Shown here: positions 13,570-24,197 of the stretch, piece by piece
Position numbering within the stretch: the first letter of the stretch is position 1
Layout: each line of letters begins with the position of its first letter
NCBI GenBank assembly: GCA_030141605.1
Contig: JAQGDQ010000317.1
Coordinates: forward strand, 62,001-126,000
Direction: 5' to 3'
Source of the DNA: Tubiluchus corallicola
Taxonomy: Eukaryota; Priapulida; Priapulimorpha; Priapulimorphida; Tubiluchidae
Length of the DNA: 64,000 nucleotides
Translations under genes and position numbers: made by a program
The notes under the pieces: model-generated
Told to the model about the DNA's origin: nothing
The model's input: only the letters and a program-made list of their open reading frames with translations
Databases searched by the model: none

Positions 13570-14420
13570 AAAATCATTTTCAACCTAACAAGTTAACACA
13601 AAATGGTAATGAGTACAATAACCATAAGGATATAAGTGGAATATTAAATCAGTTTTTTAGTAACATAGGCAGCAAAATGGCGAGAAAGATACCATACACT
13701 GAAGTAAAATTTGATTCTTTTTTGAAGAACCCAGTAAATAGTACATTTTTTATGTACCCTATATTAGAAAATGAAACATATGCAGAAATCAATAACTTAA
13801 ACATTAATAAATCTGCAGGTCCAGAGAATATTCCAATTTATTTTTATAAACTAGCTGTCAGCATTATTACACCATACTCAACGACACTTTATAATAAATC
13901 GATTACTAGTTAAAACTAGCAACATTTTAAAATTAGCAAAAATAATTCCAATTGTAAGTCTGAATCACCCGAAAATCCCACTAACTATAGACTTATTTCT
14001 TTACTTTTACTGGTTGCCAAAATATTTGAAAAACTCATCTTTATCCAGCTTGACAAATTCATTTCAACAAATAAAATACTATCACAACACCAATTTGGTT
14101 TCAGGAAAAAGCAGCACTCTACTGCCTTAGCTGTATCTGAACTAACCGATAGAATTCTCAGTAATATCGACAAAAACGTATTTGTGTGTGGCATTTTCCT
14201 AGATCTGTCCAAGGCTTTTGACACTGTACAACATAATATATTACTGCAAAAAATGAAACATTATGGTATGAGAGAACTATCCCAAAATTTCTTTGCATCT
14301 TACTTGCAAAACAGACAACAGTACACTTCCATTGGAGATAGTAACTCGAATCTAACTACTATAACATCATACTTTATATTGCATCTGCTGGAGAAAAATG
14401 TCTGCCGAACTAGATATTAA
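13570..14420 (+). mobile_element. Decayed CR1/Jockey-type LINE reverse transcriptase fragment
   Basis: The plus strand reads, over several frameshifts, as the N-terminal half of a non-LTR reverse transcriptase: INKSAGPENIPIYFYKLA (finger region), RLISLLLLVAKIFEKLIF, HQFGFRKKQHSTALAV and GIFLDLSKAFDTVQH (first catalytic aspartate motif), ending near SYLQNRQQYTSIGDSNS. The FADD half is missing. It sits in the spacer of the large inverted repeat. Inactive. Confidence 0.85.
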
Positions 14421-16341
14421 TGAAATCTACTACAAGTATGACTAATTTGGCGTTTACATATCATCTGGATGCGTATGCATTTTGGGGGGTGCGGAATAGA
14501 TAAAATTTTGGTTTATATTGTTTTCAAAGCACCCATTTGTGCAGCCTGCATATACGTTATACTTTTTCTGCAGCTATTCCTACTGATTTTTTCCGAAGAT
14601 GGAAACGAATACGCATGATCAGTTATGGTAATATAAAGCCTGATAAAGGGCATTCAAACAATCTAATGATCTTTATACAAACTCTTGCCTCTAACCCCGA
14701 GTTCCTTATTTCCCAGTTGCTAAGTTCTTCCTGCCTTTCTACATGCCCAAGATACATGGGCTACATGCCCTTTAGAAAGTGGTGCAGCAACACGTGAGAG
14801 TCAACAAATTGCTGAAACAAGGGCGAACAAAACAATAACAATCTATCTACATGTATGCGTAACTGCAGAGGTGGCAGCAAAAAATTGTTACAAAGTTTTA
14901 CTGCACATTACTTCAAGCTGAATACCAACCAGGTAATCACACATGTACCATAAATGTTCCAATTTAACAAGAAAGTTTGAAAACTTTGCCAAACCCTTGT
15001 CTACTTTTACCCAATTTCATTATACTCATAAACACCAAACCAGCCACAAAATGTTGTGGTTACTTGAATCAAGTAACCATGGATTCAAGTACCCAAGATA
15101 TTTGAGGTTGTTTTTTGTCTTATTCAGGTAACCATCATATTTGTGACTGTTTCAGAGTATAAGACGGAGATTTTCTTGTGACAAGTCTATTACGAAATTT
15201 GCTTATTTGGAACTCACAAGACATTAAAACAAACAGTTGCAATCATGGAGTTAATTACGGACATCTAAAGATCCGTGTGATTTTATTTATCAGTATTTAT
15301 TTTAGGATTTATTAACAATTATTACAGCAGTATCACAGTCACAGATGAAAAGCAATAACCAATAGATTAGCCAGGCTACTTTTATTCTCTAATTTGTAAT
15401 ATTATATAAATTAACAAGCAATATTGCAAAAAAAATCACACAAAAAGGATGTCTAAAACTACACAAGACTACATTAGCTACTATGTCCACTACAAAAACA
15501 TTGGTTTCTAATCAGAACAAAGCACAGATTTTTAATATTCAATTTATCTAAGTAGACAGTGCAGACATGATACTCAGGTATAAATGGCCTATCATCGCTA
15601 AGAAAGGCAACACTAGTATACATGTAAGAGCTTAATTTTCCACATTTGCCACTTTTGCCAAAATAACGAGTAGAACTAACTTAGTACTATTACTATAACA
15701 TAATGTTACCTAATGGTAACATTAACTAACGACAATGTTACATGGTCTATATTGGACTGTCCAGATGGTAACACTTCAGACTATAATTAATCCCAGTATA
15801 CATTTTCAATCACTGTAGGCAGTATTTTCAAATGAGATCATACCATTATTGAATAAATAAACTCTGAAAATCTCACAACACATTTAGAAATTAGAATAAA
15901 AAGGTAAGATAGAATAATTTAAAAAATGTTCAACTTAAAAAACAATAATACATTAAGTGTATAAAAAATCCTTAATTACTGTTCACATCACATCACAATT
16001 GCACTTTTTAATACCATATTTAAACATAGTGGATTGGCACTTTAATCCGTAGACTAATTCTACTTTTATAGTACCTAAGCAATACCTGTGGAGTGCTGTA
16101 ACTAAGTTTTACTACATGAGCAGCACTTTATGTTATTATTCTAGCAGCTACTAGTAAATCTCAAAAATGAATACCTATACAACAAACAAAAAAAGATTGT
16201 CTTCAACAGACAATTAACTTATTAACTTCTGAATACCAATTACTGGGTAGTTTAAGTAATAATTTAAGTAATTCATAATTTAAGTAAATTTGGGATACCT
16301 TAGTACAGTTTATTGCTGTCAGATAAGGCCAGTTTAATAAA
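14421..16341. other. Intergenic, no gene seen
   Basis: AT-rich sequence between the LINE fragment and the 3' end of the sphingosine kinase gene. Short open frames (for example 14537-14797 plus) show no recognisable motif. Confidence 0.5.
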
Positions 16342-16347
16342 TTTATT
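16342..16347 (-). terminator. Polyadenylation signal AATAAA for sphingosine kinase
   Basis: AATAAA on the minus strand, about 110 nt downstream of the stop codon at 16456. This is a normal position for the 3' end of that transcript. Confidence 0.5.
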
Positions 16348-16455
16348 ACACTTAGAATACAAGCACTTTACAGATCAAATGATTAAAAAAGCTGTTCAAA
16401 ACAAGTGAAAAAATTGGTCCCTGTAATACTGGTCTCTACTAATAAACATTTGCAT

Positions 16456-18261
16456 TTACAGCATAGTGGAATGGTGTACAGTGATTAAACGACTAAGTCC
16501 AGGTATTACTTGTCCCTGAATAGCTCCGTATTCAATTTTTTCTCCATCTACAGTCATTAGTCTTTCTCCCAGATCTGACAAACAGTCCATATTCGGTTCA
16601 ATGCGAAATGCATGTGCTGGGAAAACTTCAAAATATGGAGAGTTTATGTGTCCGCCAGAATCCAGTTCCACAAACAGACTAAGTAAAGCACTCCGAGGTA
16701 TGCCCTTACGGACTATGCACACGTGTATAACACCGTCGTCAAACTCGGCAAAAGGCACAAACCTTGAGTCATTGCTTAAATGTGACTGGTAAACGGCACA
16801 GACCAGCACAAACTCCCCTTCAATGATAGTCCATGTATCAGGTACTGGTTGTTCAAGTGGAACAAGATGCTCAGTTTCAGGTGACATATGTGATGGTACT
16901 GCTTCAGAAGATCCTGAACATGAAGACTGAGTGCTGTCATAATAATGTGACTTGCAACTATTTCCTTGAGAGTGATACACAAGGTTGTGATCAATATTAT
17001 TCCCTGTATTAACTTCTCCATTCATTTTTGCTTCCTCTATGTTATGTAATTGATCTTCTGGAAGGTTCCAGTAACTCAAATGGGAATGAGGCATATGAGC
17101 CTTATGATCCAACTTTGAAGGTACACTCGCTGATGTACGTAAAAGACTACTCGGGAATATTCTGTTTGAGCCAACTGTTTTACTGCGCTTCAGAACATCC
17201 GTATGAACATCTGCCTGTTTACGCATGTAGTCACTCACTGGCAAAAAGGACACACGCCCAGTATATGTGCGCAAATCTAATATTCGGGCTAAAGCTCCTA
17301 GGGTAAACCTAGCGCTGCCGAAGTTCCTGAACTTTTCGCTCTCAATGTCAACATCAGACACAATGCCCCATGCCACAGATAAACATGAGTATAACTGTCT
17401 TCCACTTGATAAATGAACTCCAACAATATCCATTGGAGATGGATTTCCTTGAGCTATTATTAATGCTGAATAAAAGGCAAAATTCTCCTTTACCGGCAAA
17501 CCTGCATTGTAATTGATAGCTGCACAAACAGCATTTCCTGAGCCACCAGGCAACATTCCTATAGGTGTTTTAATTGCACTTTCCCAATCTGACCTTTGCA
17601 TTAATCCTTGCAGCACTTCATGAAGGAGGCCATCTCCAGAACAGATGACAATGCCATCCCAACTTGTCAGAGCAAGAGTTTTGCAAATTTCAATTGCATG
17701 ACCCTGATGATCAGTGACAACAACTTGATAATAAATATCAGCTTCTGCAAAAATAGGTGCTGCCTTTTCTTTAAAAATGGTCAAAGCTCGACCTTGCCCC
17801 CCTGCTGGGTTGACTAGAACCAACATTTTACGAAGAGGAAGCTGCATGCTTAACTTCAACTCTTTCCCCAAATGAATAGCACGTATCATGCTAATAATTG
17901 CTGTTCTCCATTCCGCTGCAACAGTTGCATTTTCTCTGTATGAATCATATTTATTTACTGTAAGTGTAATTAGTTTCCTCCTCTTAATCATGCCACCAGC
18001 ACTTTTTTTCTTCTTTGGATAAGCATATACTGTAAAATAAGCTTGTGTGTCAGCCGCATGACGACCCTTCATACAATGGCACCCAACACAGTCGCTAAAT
18101 TTTATTTCATCAATCGTGTCAATTACTTTGTCTGATGAAGAAATATTAAAGATGACAATCGCAGTTGCTGTTAAACGAATTTCATATAATTTACGGCTCG
18201 GATAAACAAATACCTTCTCACTCAAAATTCCATCAATGTGTGAATTTAAGCATGCATCCAT
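16456..18261 (-). CDS. SPHK: Sphingosine kinase, single coding exon, 601 aa
   Basis: Phosphorylates sphingosine to sphingosine-1-phosphate using ATP, controlling the ceramide/S1P balance at membranes. The diacylglycerol-kinase-like catalytic core is intact: nucleotide-binding LVNPAGGQGRA (about residues 149-159), the catalytic SGDGLLHEV loop (208-216), LPGGSGNAV (237-245), the substrate-side SVAWGIVSDVDIESEKFRNF segment and a C-terminal EFDDGVIHVCIVRKG...FRIEP...DGE block, as in SPHK1/2. The N-terminal 140 residues look PH-like, as in longer SPHK forms. A low-complexity Ser/His-rich insert of about 140 residues sits before the last domain, as in SPHK2. I start at the ATG at 18261 (context AACATGG); the open frame continues seven codons upstream only to a TTG. 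The coding region has no intron, but a 5' UTR intron is likely (acceptor at 18330). It lies between the arms of the large inverted repeat. SPHK1 versus SPHK2 cannot be assigned. Confidence 0.93.
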   Translation of the reverse strand: MDACLNSHIDGILSEKVFVYPSRKLYEIRLTATAIVIFNISSSDKVIDTIDEIKFSDCVGCHCMKGRHAADTQAYFTVYAYPKKKKSAGGMIKRRKLITLTVNKYDSYRENATVAAEWRTAIISMIRAIHLGKELKLSMQLPLRKMLVLVNPAGGQGRALTIFKEKAAPIFAEADIYYQVVVTDHQGHAIEICKTLALTSWDGIVICSGDGLLHEVLQGLMQRSDWESAIKTPIGMLPGGSGNAVCAAINYNAGLPVKENFAFYSALIIAQGNPSPMDIVGVHLSSGRQLYSCLSVAWGIVSDVDIESEKFRNFGSARFTLGALARILDLRTYTGRVSFLPVSDYMRKQADVHTDVLKRSKTVGSNRIFPSSLLRTSASVPSKLDHKAHMPHSHLSYWNLPEDQLHNIEEAKMNGEVNTGNNIDHNLVYHSQGNSCKSHYYDSTQSSCSGSSEAVPSHMSPETEHLVPLEQPVPDTWTIIEGEFVLVCAVYQSHLSNDSRFVPFAEFDDGVIHVCIVRKGIPRSALLSLFVELDSGGHINSPYFEVFPAHAFRIEPNMDCLSDLGERLMTVDGEKIEYGAIQGQVIPGLSRLITVHHSTML

Positions 18262-18329
18262 GTTTACATAGACTTTGAGCAAAAGAGTTGAGCAGAGTAG
18301 TTTTGATCTTCGAGTTGTTCAACCGAGTC
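18262..18329 (-). promoter_or_regulatory. 5' UTR exon end with an AUG-stop minimal uORF
   Basis: A TTTCAG acceptor precedes a 68-nt leader to the sphingosine kinase ATG. In it, ATGTAA (18269-18264) is a start codon followed directly by a stop, 2 nt before the main ATG at 18261. Start-stop elements of this kind are known to stall or divert ribosomes in other eukaryotic genes; its effect here is inference. Confidence 0.55.
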
Positions 18330-18871
18330 CTGAAATAAAATCAGGAGTTTATTGATTTCAAAATTATGAAAATATCTAAATAAACAACTTCCCTTCTAAA
18401 CTATGACTGAGTGAGTGAGTATGATATTGACAATGACAGTACAGAATTGTATAAACCTCCAAGATGCAGAAATGCCTTGATTTTCTAATAAAAAAGAACT
18501 TGCAGCACAGCTCCAAAGTTCTAGTTATATTTTTACAAGATGTTTCATCAGTTTTTGTAACTTTTGTTTACTGTTGGCAGTTCTGCCACGCCCCACAACA
18601 CAGCCACACTACGTAGGACTTAAGCCATTTATCTCAATGCATCGAGTACAGTCAGGCAAAGGCCTACTCTAACATAAATAATTAAATACTTAGTAATAAC
18701 TTATTTACTGCAATAAATCACCGAATTTTCTTATCGCCTGAACAATTTTTAAAACTTTCCATATACTACGTACACTTACGGAACGGGTCACTAGGGCGCT
18801 ACAGTTCACTTAGCATTGCCAGAAATCTTTAACAGAGAGAAACGGATTTTAAAAGCGGGTCAAAGATATTC
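18330..18871. other. Probable 5' intron/promoter of sphingosine kinase
   Basis: Non-coding. It should hold the first non-coding exon and promoter of the minus-strand kinase gene, but I could not place them. Confidence 0.35.
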
Positions 18872-19311
18872 TTAGCAAAGTGTACAAAGAGGAAGTGACG
18901 AAACAGGTATTGTTACGTATTTCGTTTTAGCGATTAGCGGCTATGCCGGCGGCATCAAACTAAAAAAAAATTGCGGCGTTTTGACTGTAATAATAATATT
19001 CTTATGTTCACCAATAATGTTGGCATACGCTCAATTTTGATAAGCCAAAATCACTTTTGCGTTTTTAATAAAAGAAGTATATCTCAATTAAAAGCAATTA
19101 TTAGTTTAAAAAAACTGAAAACATTTCATGAAAAGGAAAAAAAATTGTAGCAATAAGTTTGTATTATGTACTTGCAAATGCCTCTTCAGTTTTCTTGTAA
19201 GTAAAATTTTATTGTTTTTCCTGAGGAAAGAGGCTAGCTGACTGCGTGATGGGCTGCCTACTATGTAAAAAAGTAATGCATTTTTTATTGATTTATTGAT
19301 TTTTCTCTCCC

Positions 19312-19395
19312 TCCCTCTCCTAGAGAGAAAGAGAGGAAAGGGAGAGAGAGAGAGTGAAAAAGAGAGGGAGAGGAAGAGAAACAGAGACAGAGAGA
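19312..19395. repeat. GA-rich microsatellite (counterpart of 12692-12803)
   Basis: GAGAGA-rich tract with a short CTCCCTCTCC start, in the same relative place in the repeat as the left-arm tract. Confidence 0.9.
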
Positions 19396-19626
19396 TCCTT
19401 CTTTTCCTTTTGTTGAAGGTTCTGCCATTTATTTCTTAGTCATTTTACTCCAATGCGATGTAGTGAATTTGGCACATTAAAAATTGTACCCATTTACATG
19501 CCCTGCAATTAATCTATATAGTTACACATGTATTATATTGTAGGTTTGCATTACAGTAATAGAGATGAGTAGGACTGAACTGCCAGCCTAGGGTATCGCA
19601 ACGTCTTGATACACCCATGCACACAG

Positions 19627-20395
19627 TGGCGTCATGCCATAGGGGCCCGGGGGGGGGGGTGGTAGGGGCGGTATGCATATGTAGGTTTGTATATAAATAA
19701 CTCGCACATGCACGCATGCACACAACAAGTAATTGCATGATACAGTGCTTCATATATACAATTCAAAACGTGCATTTATTTCCATATTCATGATATAACT
19801 GAGGCAAGTAAATGTATTTAATTTTTACAATGGAAATACAGTGGTGAAAGACCAAGAGGGTCAACTAGTCAAGCCATCCTTCAATGGATGTATGTGATTA
19901 TTGGGATGACACTGTAACTGTAACTATTTCACGCATGAATAGTAGTAAAATTACATTATTACTATTTTACTTAGCAACTTGATATGTTTAAAATTCTCTA
20001 ATCAACTTTAAATAACTGAAGGATGAAAATGCAATCAAAGATATCTAAACATACAGGAAAATGATAAACAAAAAGCAATGGTAAGCAAAAGCCAAATAAT
20101 GTGGTACAAATGAATAAAAAATTATCAAAATTCAAGCTGTCATATCGTCCATGCATAACTCAATATGAGAAAAACATGCAAAATAATAACAAAAATACTA
20201 AATAAAAAATAATAAAAAGCAAATTAAATAAAATGAAAAGCAAGCTAGCCAAACAGAAATTTAAATGAACTTTCAAATAGGGAACTGAATCAAGCTGCAA
20301 AATACATGCATTAAAATAATAACTAAAGAGTCTGATTAATAAACAAAACAAAATAAAAACAAATGAGATCAACTAAGTTTGATTCAAATACCGAA
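19627..20395. mobile_element. Extra sequence inside the right arm (probable nested insertion)
   Basis: The left arm goes from the CACACAGATTC region to AGATTCTATGAAGCTG in about 50 bp; here the same landmarks are about 770 bp apart. The extra DNA opens with a G-rich block (GGGGCCCGGGGGGGGGG, near 19641) and continues into AAATAAAAT-rich sequence. No TIRs or coding frame identified. Confidence 0.5.
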
Positions 20396-21844
20396 AATTA
20401 GATTCTATGAAGCTGAGCCTATATATTTAACTACATAAAGTGATTGCCCTTGGCACCTAGGCCTGTATAAAATCAATTAATTTAAGCCCATCAATAAATA
20501 ATATCTATCAAGACTTGTCAGTGGATTTAGCCACAGGTGTTTTATTAGTACGCTTATACAAGTACATTTTTTACACGTAAGCAAACTGTATTTAATGAAC
20601 ATTTATTTTGATGTAAGCGTAACTGAATCTTAAAAAATTAGGCTAAATATAAGTAATGTCTGCACATGATATATAAGGTGTTATGACACGCGTGCAGATT
20701 CTAATTTATGCGCCAGGTTGGCTTCTCGCCTGAATTCTGTAACTAGATTTTGACCTAGTTAGTTGGTTGTTATAGAGGTGGAAGTAATGTCGGCTGCTTA
20801 GGATGACAGCTCTGTAGTTTTGTTCAGTTATTTTTTGTTCACTGATAATAAAAAAGAGGAGTAATGTTGTAAATGCACCTCTGCTTGTTCAACGTAATTT
20901 TATAACTAACTCCAACTCATAACAGAGGCCAATGTATGATTACATGGTTTTTAAACATTTTTTAACTTGGAATTAACAAAACATGCAGATGCTTAGATTA
21001 AGTTTTGTTCTGGAAAATTATTTGCTCTTCTGAAAAAATCTTTTTTTTCTATGAAAGGTATTACACATGAAAGTCAGCCTAATATTTCTTCAAGATATTT
21101 CCTGATAAGAACATATTAAATAGGAATGTTTTTTAAAAAAAATATTTCTCCAGAAATCGGATACTACATGAGCCAGGTATTTGCAAACTTTCTTTTTGAT
21201 CAACTTTCTTAACTTCTTTTGTAAATAAGCCTATTAATTTTTATGAGATATGATTATAATAATTTTTATTTTAACTACTAATTATTCTTAATGCTTGCTT
21301 TAAATAATATTCAAAAATATAACAGCTGCTATAAATCGCCAAAGAGAGATGTAGGCCTTGCAGTCTTTGCTTAGTGTACAAAATATTTAACTTGTAACAA
21401 AAGTTACAAAACTGTGTTATAATTAACGTTTTATTATAATTACCTGGCTGCATCCTTGCAAAATTTAAAAAGATATTTTTATTTGTGTTTTTGCAACTTA
21501 CTGCTGAGCAATTTATGAGCGCCTGTTAAACGGCCTGGTTTTGATGGTCTCATCAATTCATCTGCTACAGCACCCACAGCTTGCGCTGTTGCGTACCTGA
21601 TAACAACAGTCCGTACTGAATTGCCGCTAGGGCGACACTAACTGCGCGAACTACGGCGCAGTAGTGTTTCCCTACTTTCTGTGGTTTATATTCTTTGTTC
21701 TTATTGCCTAATGGTGTACACGGTTTCGCGCGTTGTTCGAAATTTCAATATTGCTGAGCAGGTTTCTTTTTGTAAATAAGTTTGTTAACGTAAGGAACTG
21801 ATGGTTACAAGTAACTGTCATAATTCTTCCTTGAAAGCAGATTT

Positions 21845-24045
21845 TTTGGCACTTATTAGAATCCAGGTCCTGAGCGATTGCCTATTTCGATATGGTTGCT
21901 TGGTGGATTATGACGAGCCGTGCTGCGCATATGATACGACGGTTGATTAGCCCGAGTTTTACTTGTGGTGGAATAAGTTAATGAAATAATACTGGCCAGA
22001 GTTTCTGCTATCCACAAGAAAGGTGAAAGAGACTTAGCAAAAAATTACAGACCTATCACTAGTATCAGTCTGACATCAGTTGTTTGTAAATTGCTAGAAC
22101 TAGTAGAAGGAATACTAAGGGATAAAATCTACAACTTCATTACTGAACATAGTCTCATTTGTGATAGTCAACATGACTTCAGAACTGGCAGATCTTGTAC
22201 TACCAATTTATTAGTTTCTCTTGAAGAATGGATGGATTTACTTGAGAATAAGGGCGAAGTTGATGTTATCTATTTACTTTTTAAAAGCATTTGATCGAGT
22301 ACCCCACCTAAGACTTCTTCAAAAACTTGAATCATACGGAATTTGTGGTCACCTGCTAACATGGATTAATAGTTTTCTCTGTTGGGAGAAGGCAATGTGT
22401 AGTAGTTAATGGGCAAGAATTAGAATTTGCAAATGTGACCAGTGGCATACCACAGGGAAGTGTTCTTGGACCTATTTTATTCACAATTTACATAAATGAT
22501 CTTCTTGAAGTTTTCAACTGCGGTAAAAGCCTGTTTGCAGATGACACTAAAATATATGGTAAAGCTTGCTGCCTGGATGAGTTTGAGGTCATGCATAATA
22601 ACATTAACTATGCCGACCAATGGTGTCGCCATTGGCAAATGGAATTTAACACCGAAAAATGTAAGCTCCTGACTATTGGAAGGCATGATACTGCAGGTTG
22701 TACATATAAAATGGCACATGGACAAGGTTCTAAAGAAATTATAAGCGTCACAGAAGAAAAAGATCTGGGTATCACCTTTGACAGTATGCTTAATTTTCAA
22801 ACATATAAACAATGTTGTCAATATAAAGCACGTGGAAGTCTGACTTTAATCAAATGTAGTTTCTCTTATCTTGACGGATTTATGGTGACCAAGCTATATA
22901 AATCAATGGTTCATCCTATATTGGATGATGGTGATGTGATTTGGAGCCCAAATCGTCAAGACATGGTAAGGAAAATTGAAAGTATACAACGTCGAGCTAC
23001 TAGACTTGTACCTGCCATTTCTCATTTACCATATGTTGCAAGACTTGAGATTCTGGGCCTTACAACTCTGAAGTACAGACGCACAAGACAAGATATAATC
23101 CAAACATTTCGTATTCTTAAAGGTATAGAAACCATCAACAGTGAAATATTTTTCCATCGACAGACATATCATGGTACCAGAGGTCACTCCTACAAAATCA
23201 AGAAGAGAACAGTTCCCCAAAGGTAGAGCAGAAGAAAATTCACATTTGCAAGGCGAGTAATTAATGAGTGGAACACGTTGCCTGATCATGTAGTTCAAGC
23301 CTCCAATCCTGCCCAGTGTAAGTCTCGTCTCGATAGATATTGGAAAAACAATCCTGAAAAATATATAGACCTCAGGTTGCCACAATGGCAACAAGAAACC
23401 CTGTGCTACACTTCATGATTGCAGTGCGGCCACCTATTTTTGATCATTTTTTATATTGATGAAGTAAACAAGGAAGAGTGGAGAGGTCCATAAGCTATTT
23501 ATGCTTAACCTCTATCCTTCGACGGTAACGGAATTAATAGAATATAAAAGTCCACTAAGTTTACCATTTTGTTTTTATAAAGTACATCTTCATTATCATT
23601 GCCATTGGCATTATAATACTATTAATAACTAAGCGTGCCACAATAAGATTTTAATTTCCACAGTCGTCGTGTTAATAAACGTTTCATTTACGTATCTTTG
23701 AACTTTTATACCTAATTTTTAATGTTATGCTCTCAGACGATTTTTTAGCCACGCGCATTGTCTGACACAGCAGGTTGTTTACATTATATTTTGGTCGACG
23801 GGTGGACTGAATGTACACTTAAAAAGTAAAATTACATCGACGGAGATGATGGAAAACGCAAGTTTTTCTTGTTAAATTTTAGTCAAGGGTGGGCTGGATG
23901 CCAAACCACTGAAAAAACCAGCTGACGCGCAAGCAATCGCAAGACCAGCGTAGATCGTCATGTTGCATTGAGCAACAATATCGAATAGGTTATCGCTCGC
24001 CGAAAATCAAGCTGGACCTGGATTCTAATAGAGTGCCAATTTTTT
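21845..24045. mobile_element. Segment bounded by about 60-bp inverted repeats, containing a LINE
   Basis: The left boundary reads TTGGCACTTATTAGAATCC then AGGTCC and, after a gap, TATTTCGATATGGTTGCT (to about 21900). The reverse complement at 24045-23970 gives TTGGCACTCTATTAGAATCC, AGGTCC, TATTCGATATTGTTGCT. This looks like the ends of a DNA transposon or foldback element, with the LINE at 21985-23420 inside. The right end stops about 150 bp before the NEK2 start codon. Confidence 0.6.
21985..23420 (+). pseudogene. CR1/Jockey-like LINE reverse transcriptase, frameshifted
   Basis: Nearly full reverse transcriptase domain: NYRPITSISLTSVVCKLLE, HDFRTGRSCTTNLLVSLEEW, then after a frameshift near 22270 KAFDRVPHLRLLQKLESYGI, after a second near 22385 TSGIPQGSVLGPILFTIYIN and SLFADDTKIYG (catalytic FADD), DLGITFDSMLNF, MVHPILDDGDVIWSP, IQRRATRL, and a tail up to NEWNTLPDHV with an in-frame TAG at about 23224. 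At least two frameshifts and one stop make it inactive, but it is much less decayed than the other two LINE pieces. Endonuclease ORF and poly(A) tail not seen. Confidence 0.9.
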
Positions 24046-24197
24046 ATTATATTTGAATTTTGCCTTCCAATATACTTGTAAAATAAAGACAATATTAATG
24101 ACCTAGCATCAAACCTAGATAACAATCATACAATAACAACAAAGAATTGAAATTACTGTGCAAGTTTTTTCCTTTTTTGCATTTTAGTTGCATTGAA

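Larger units (their letters stand above)
18872..21675 (-). repeat. Right arm of the large inverted repeat (dispersed repeat copy 2)
   Basis: Reverse complement of 11165-13205, recognisable almost end to end: inner end CAAAGTGTACAAAGAGGAAG near 18878, GCGATTAGCGGCTATGCC, the microsatellite (GA strand), AGGCTAGCTGACTGCGTG, and outer end GGGCGACACTAACTGCGCGA near 21631. It is longer than the left arm mainly because of extra sequence at about 19627-20395. Confidence 0.85.

Noticed and set aside
20160-20372. 70-codon Phe/Leu-rich minus-strand frame resembling a membrane protein
   Set aside because: It is the translation of an AAATAAAAT-rich stretch within the nested repeat insertion; composition alone gives the hydrophobic look.
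11165-21675. The whole region as one giant TIR transposon carrying sphingosine kinase
   Set aside because: A third solo copy at 37740 and unequal arms point to independent insertions of one repeat family; no transposase, polymerase or integrase is present, and no target duplication was seen.
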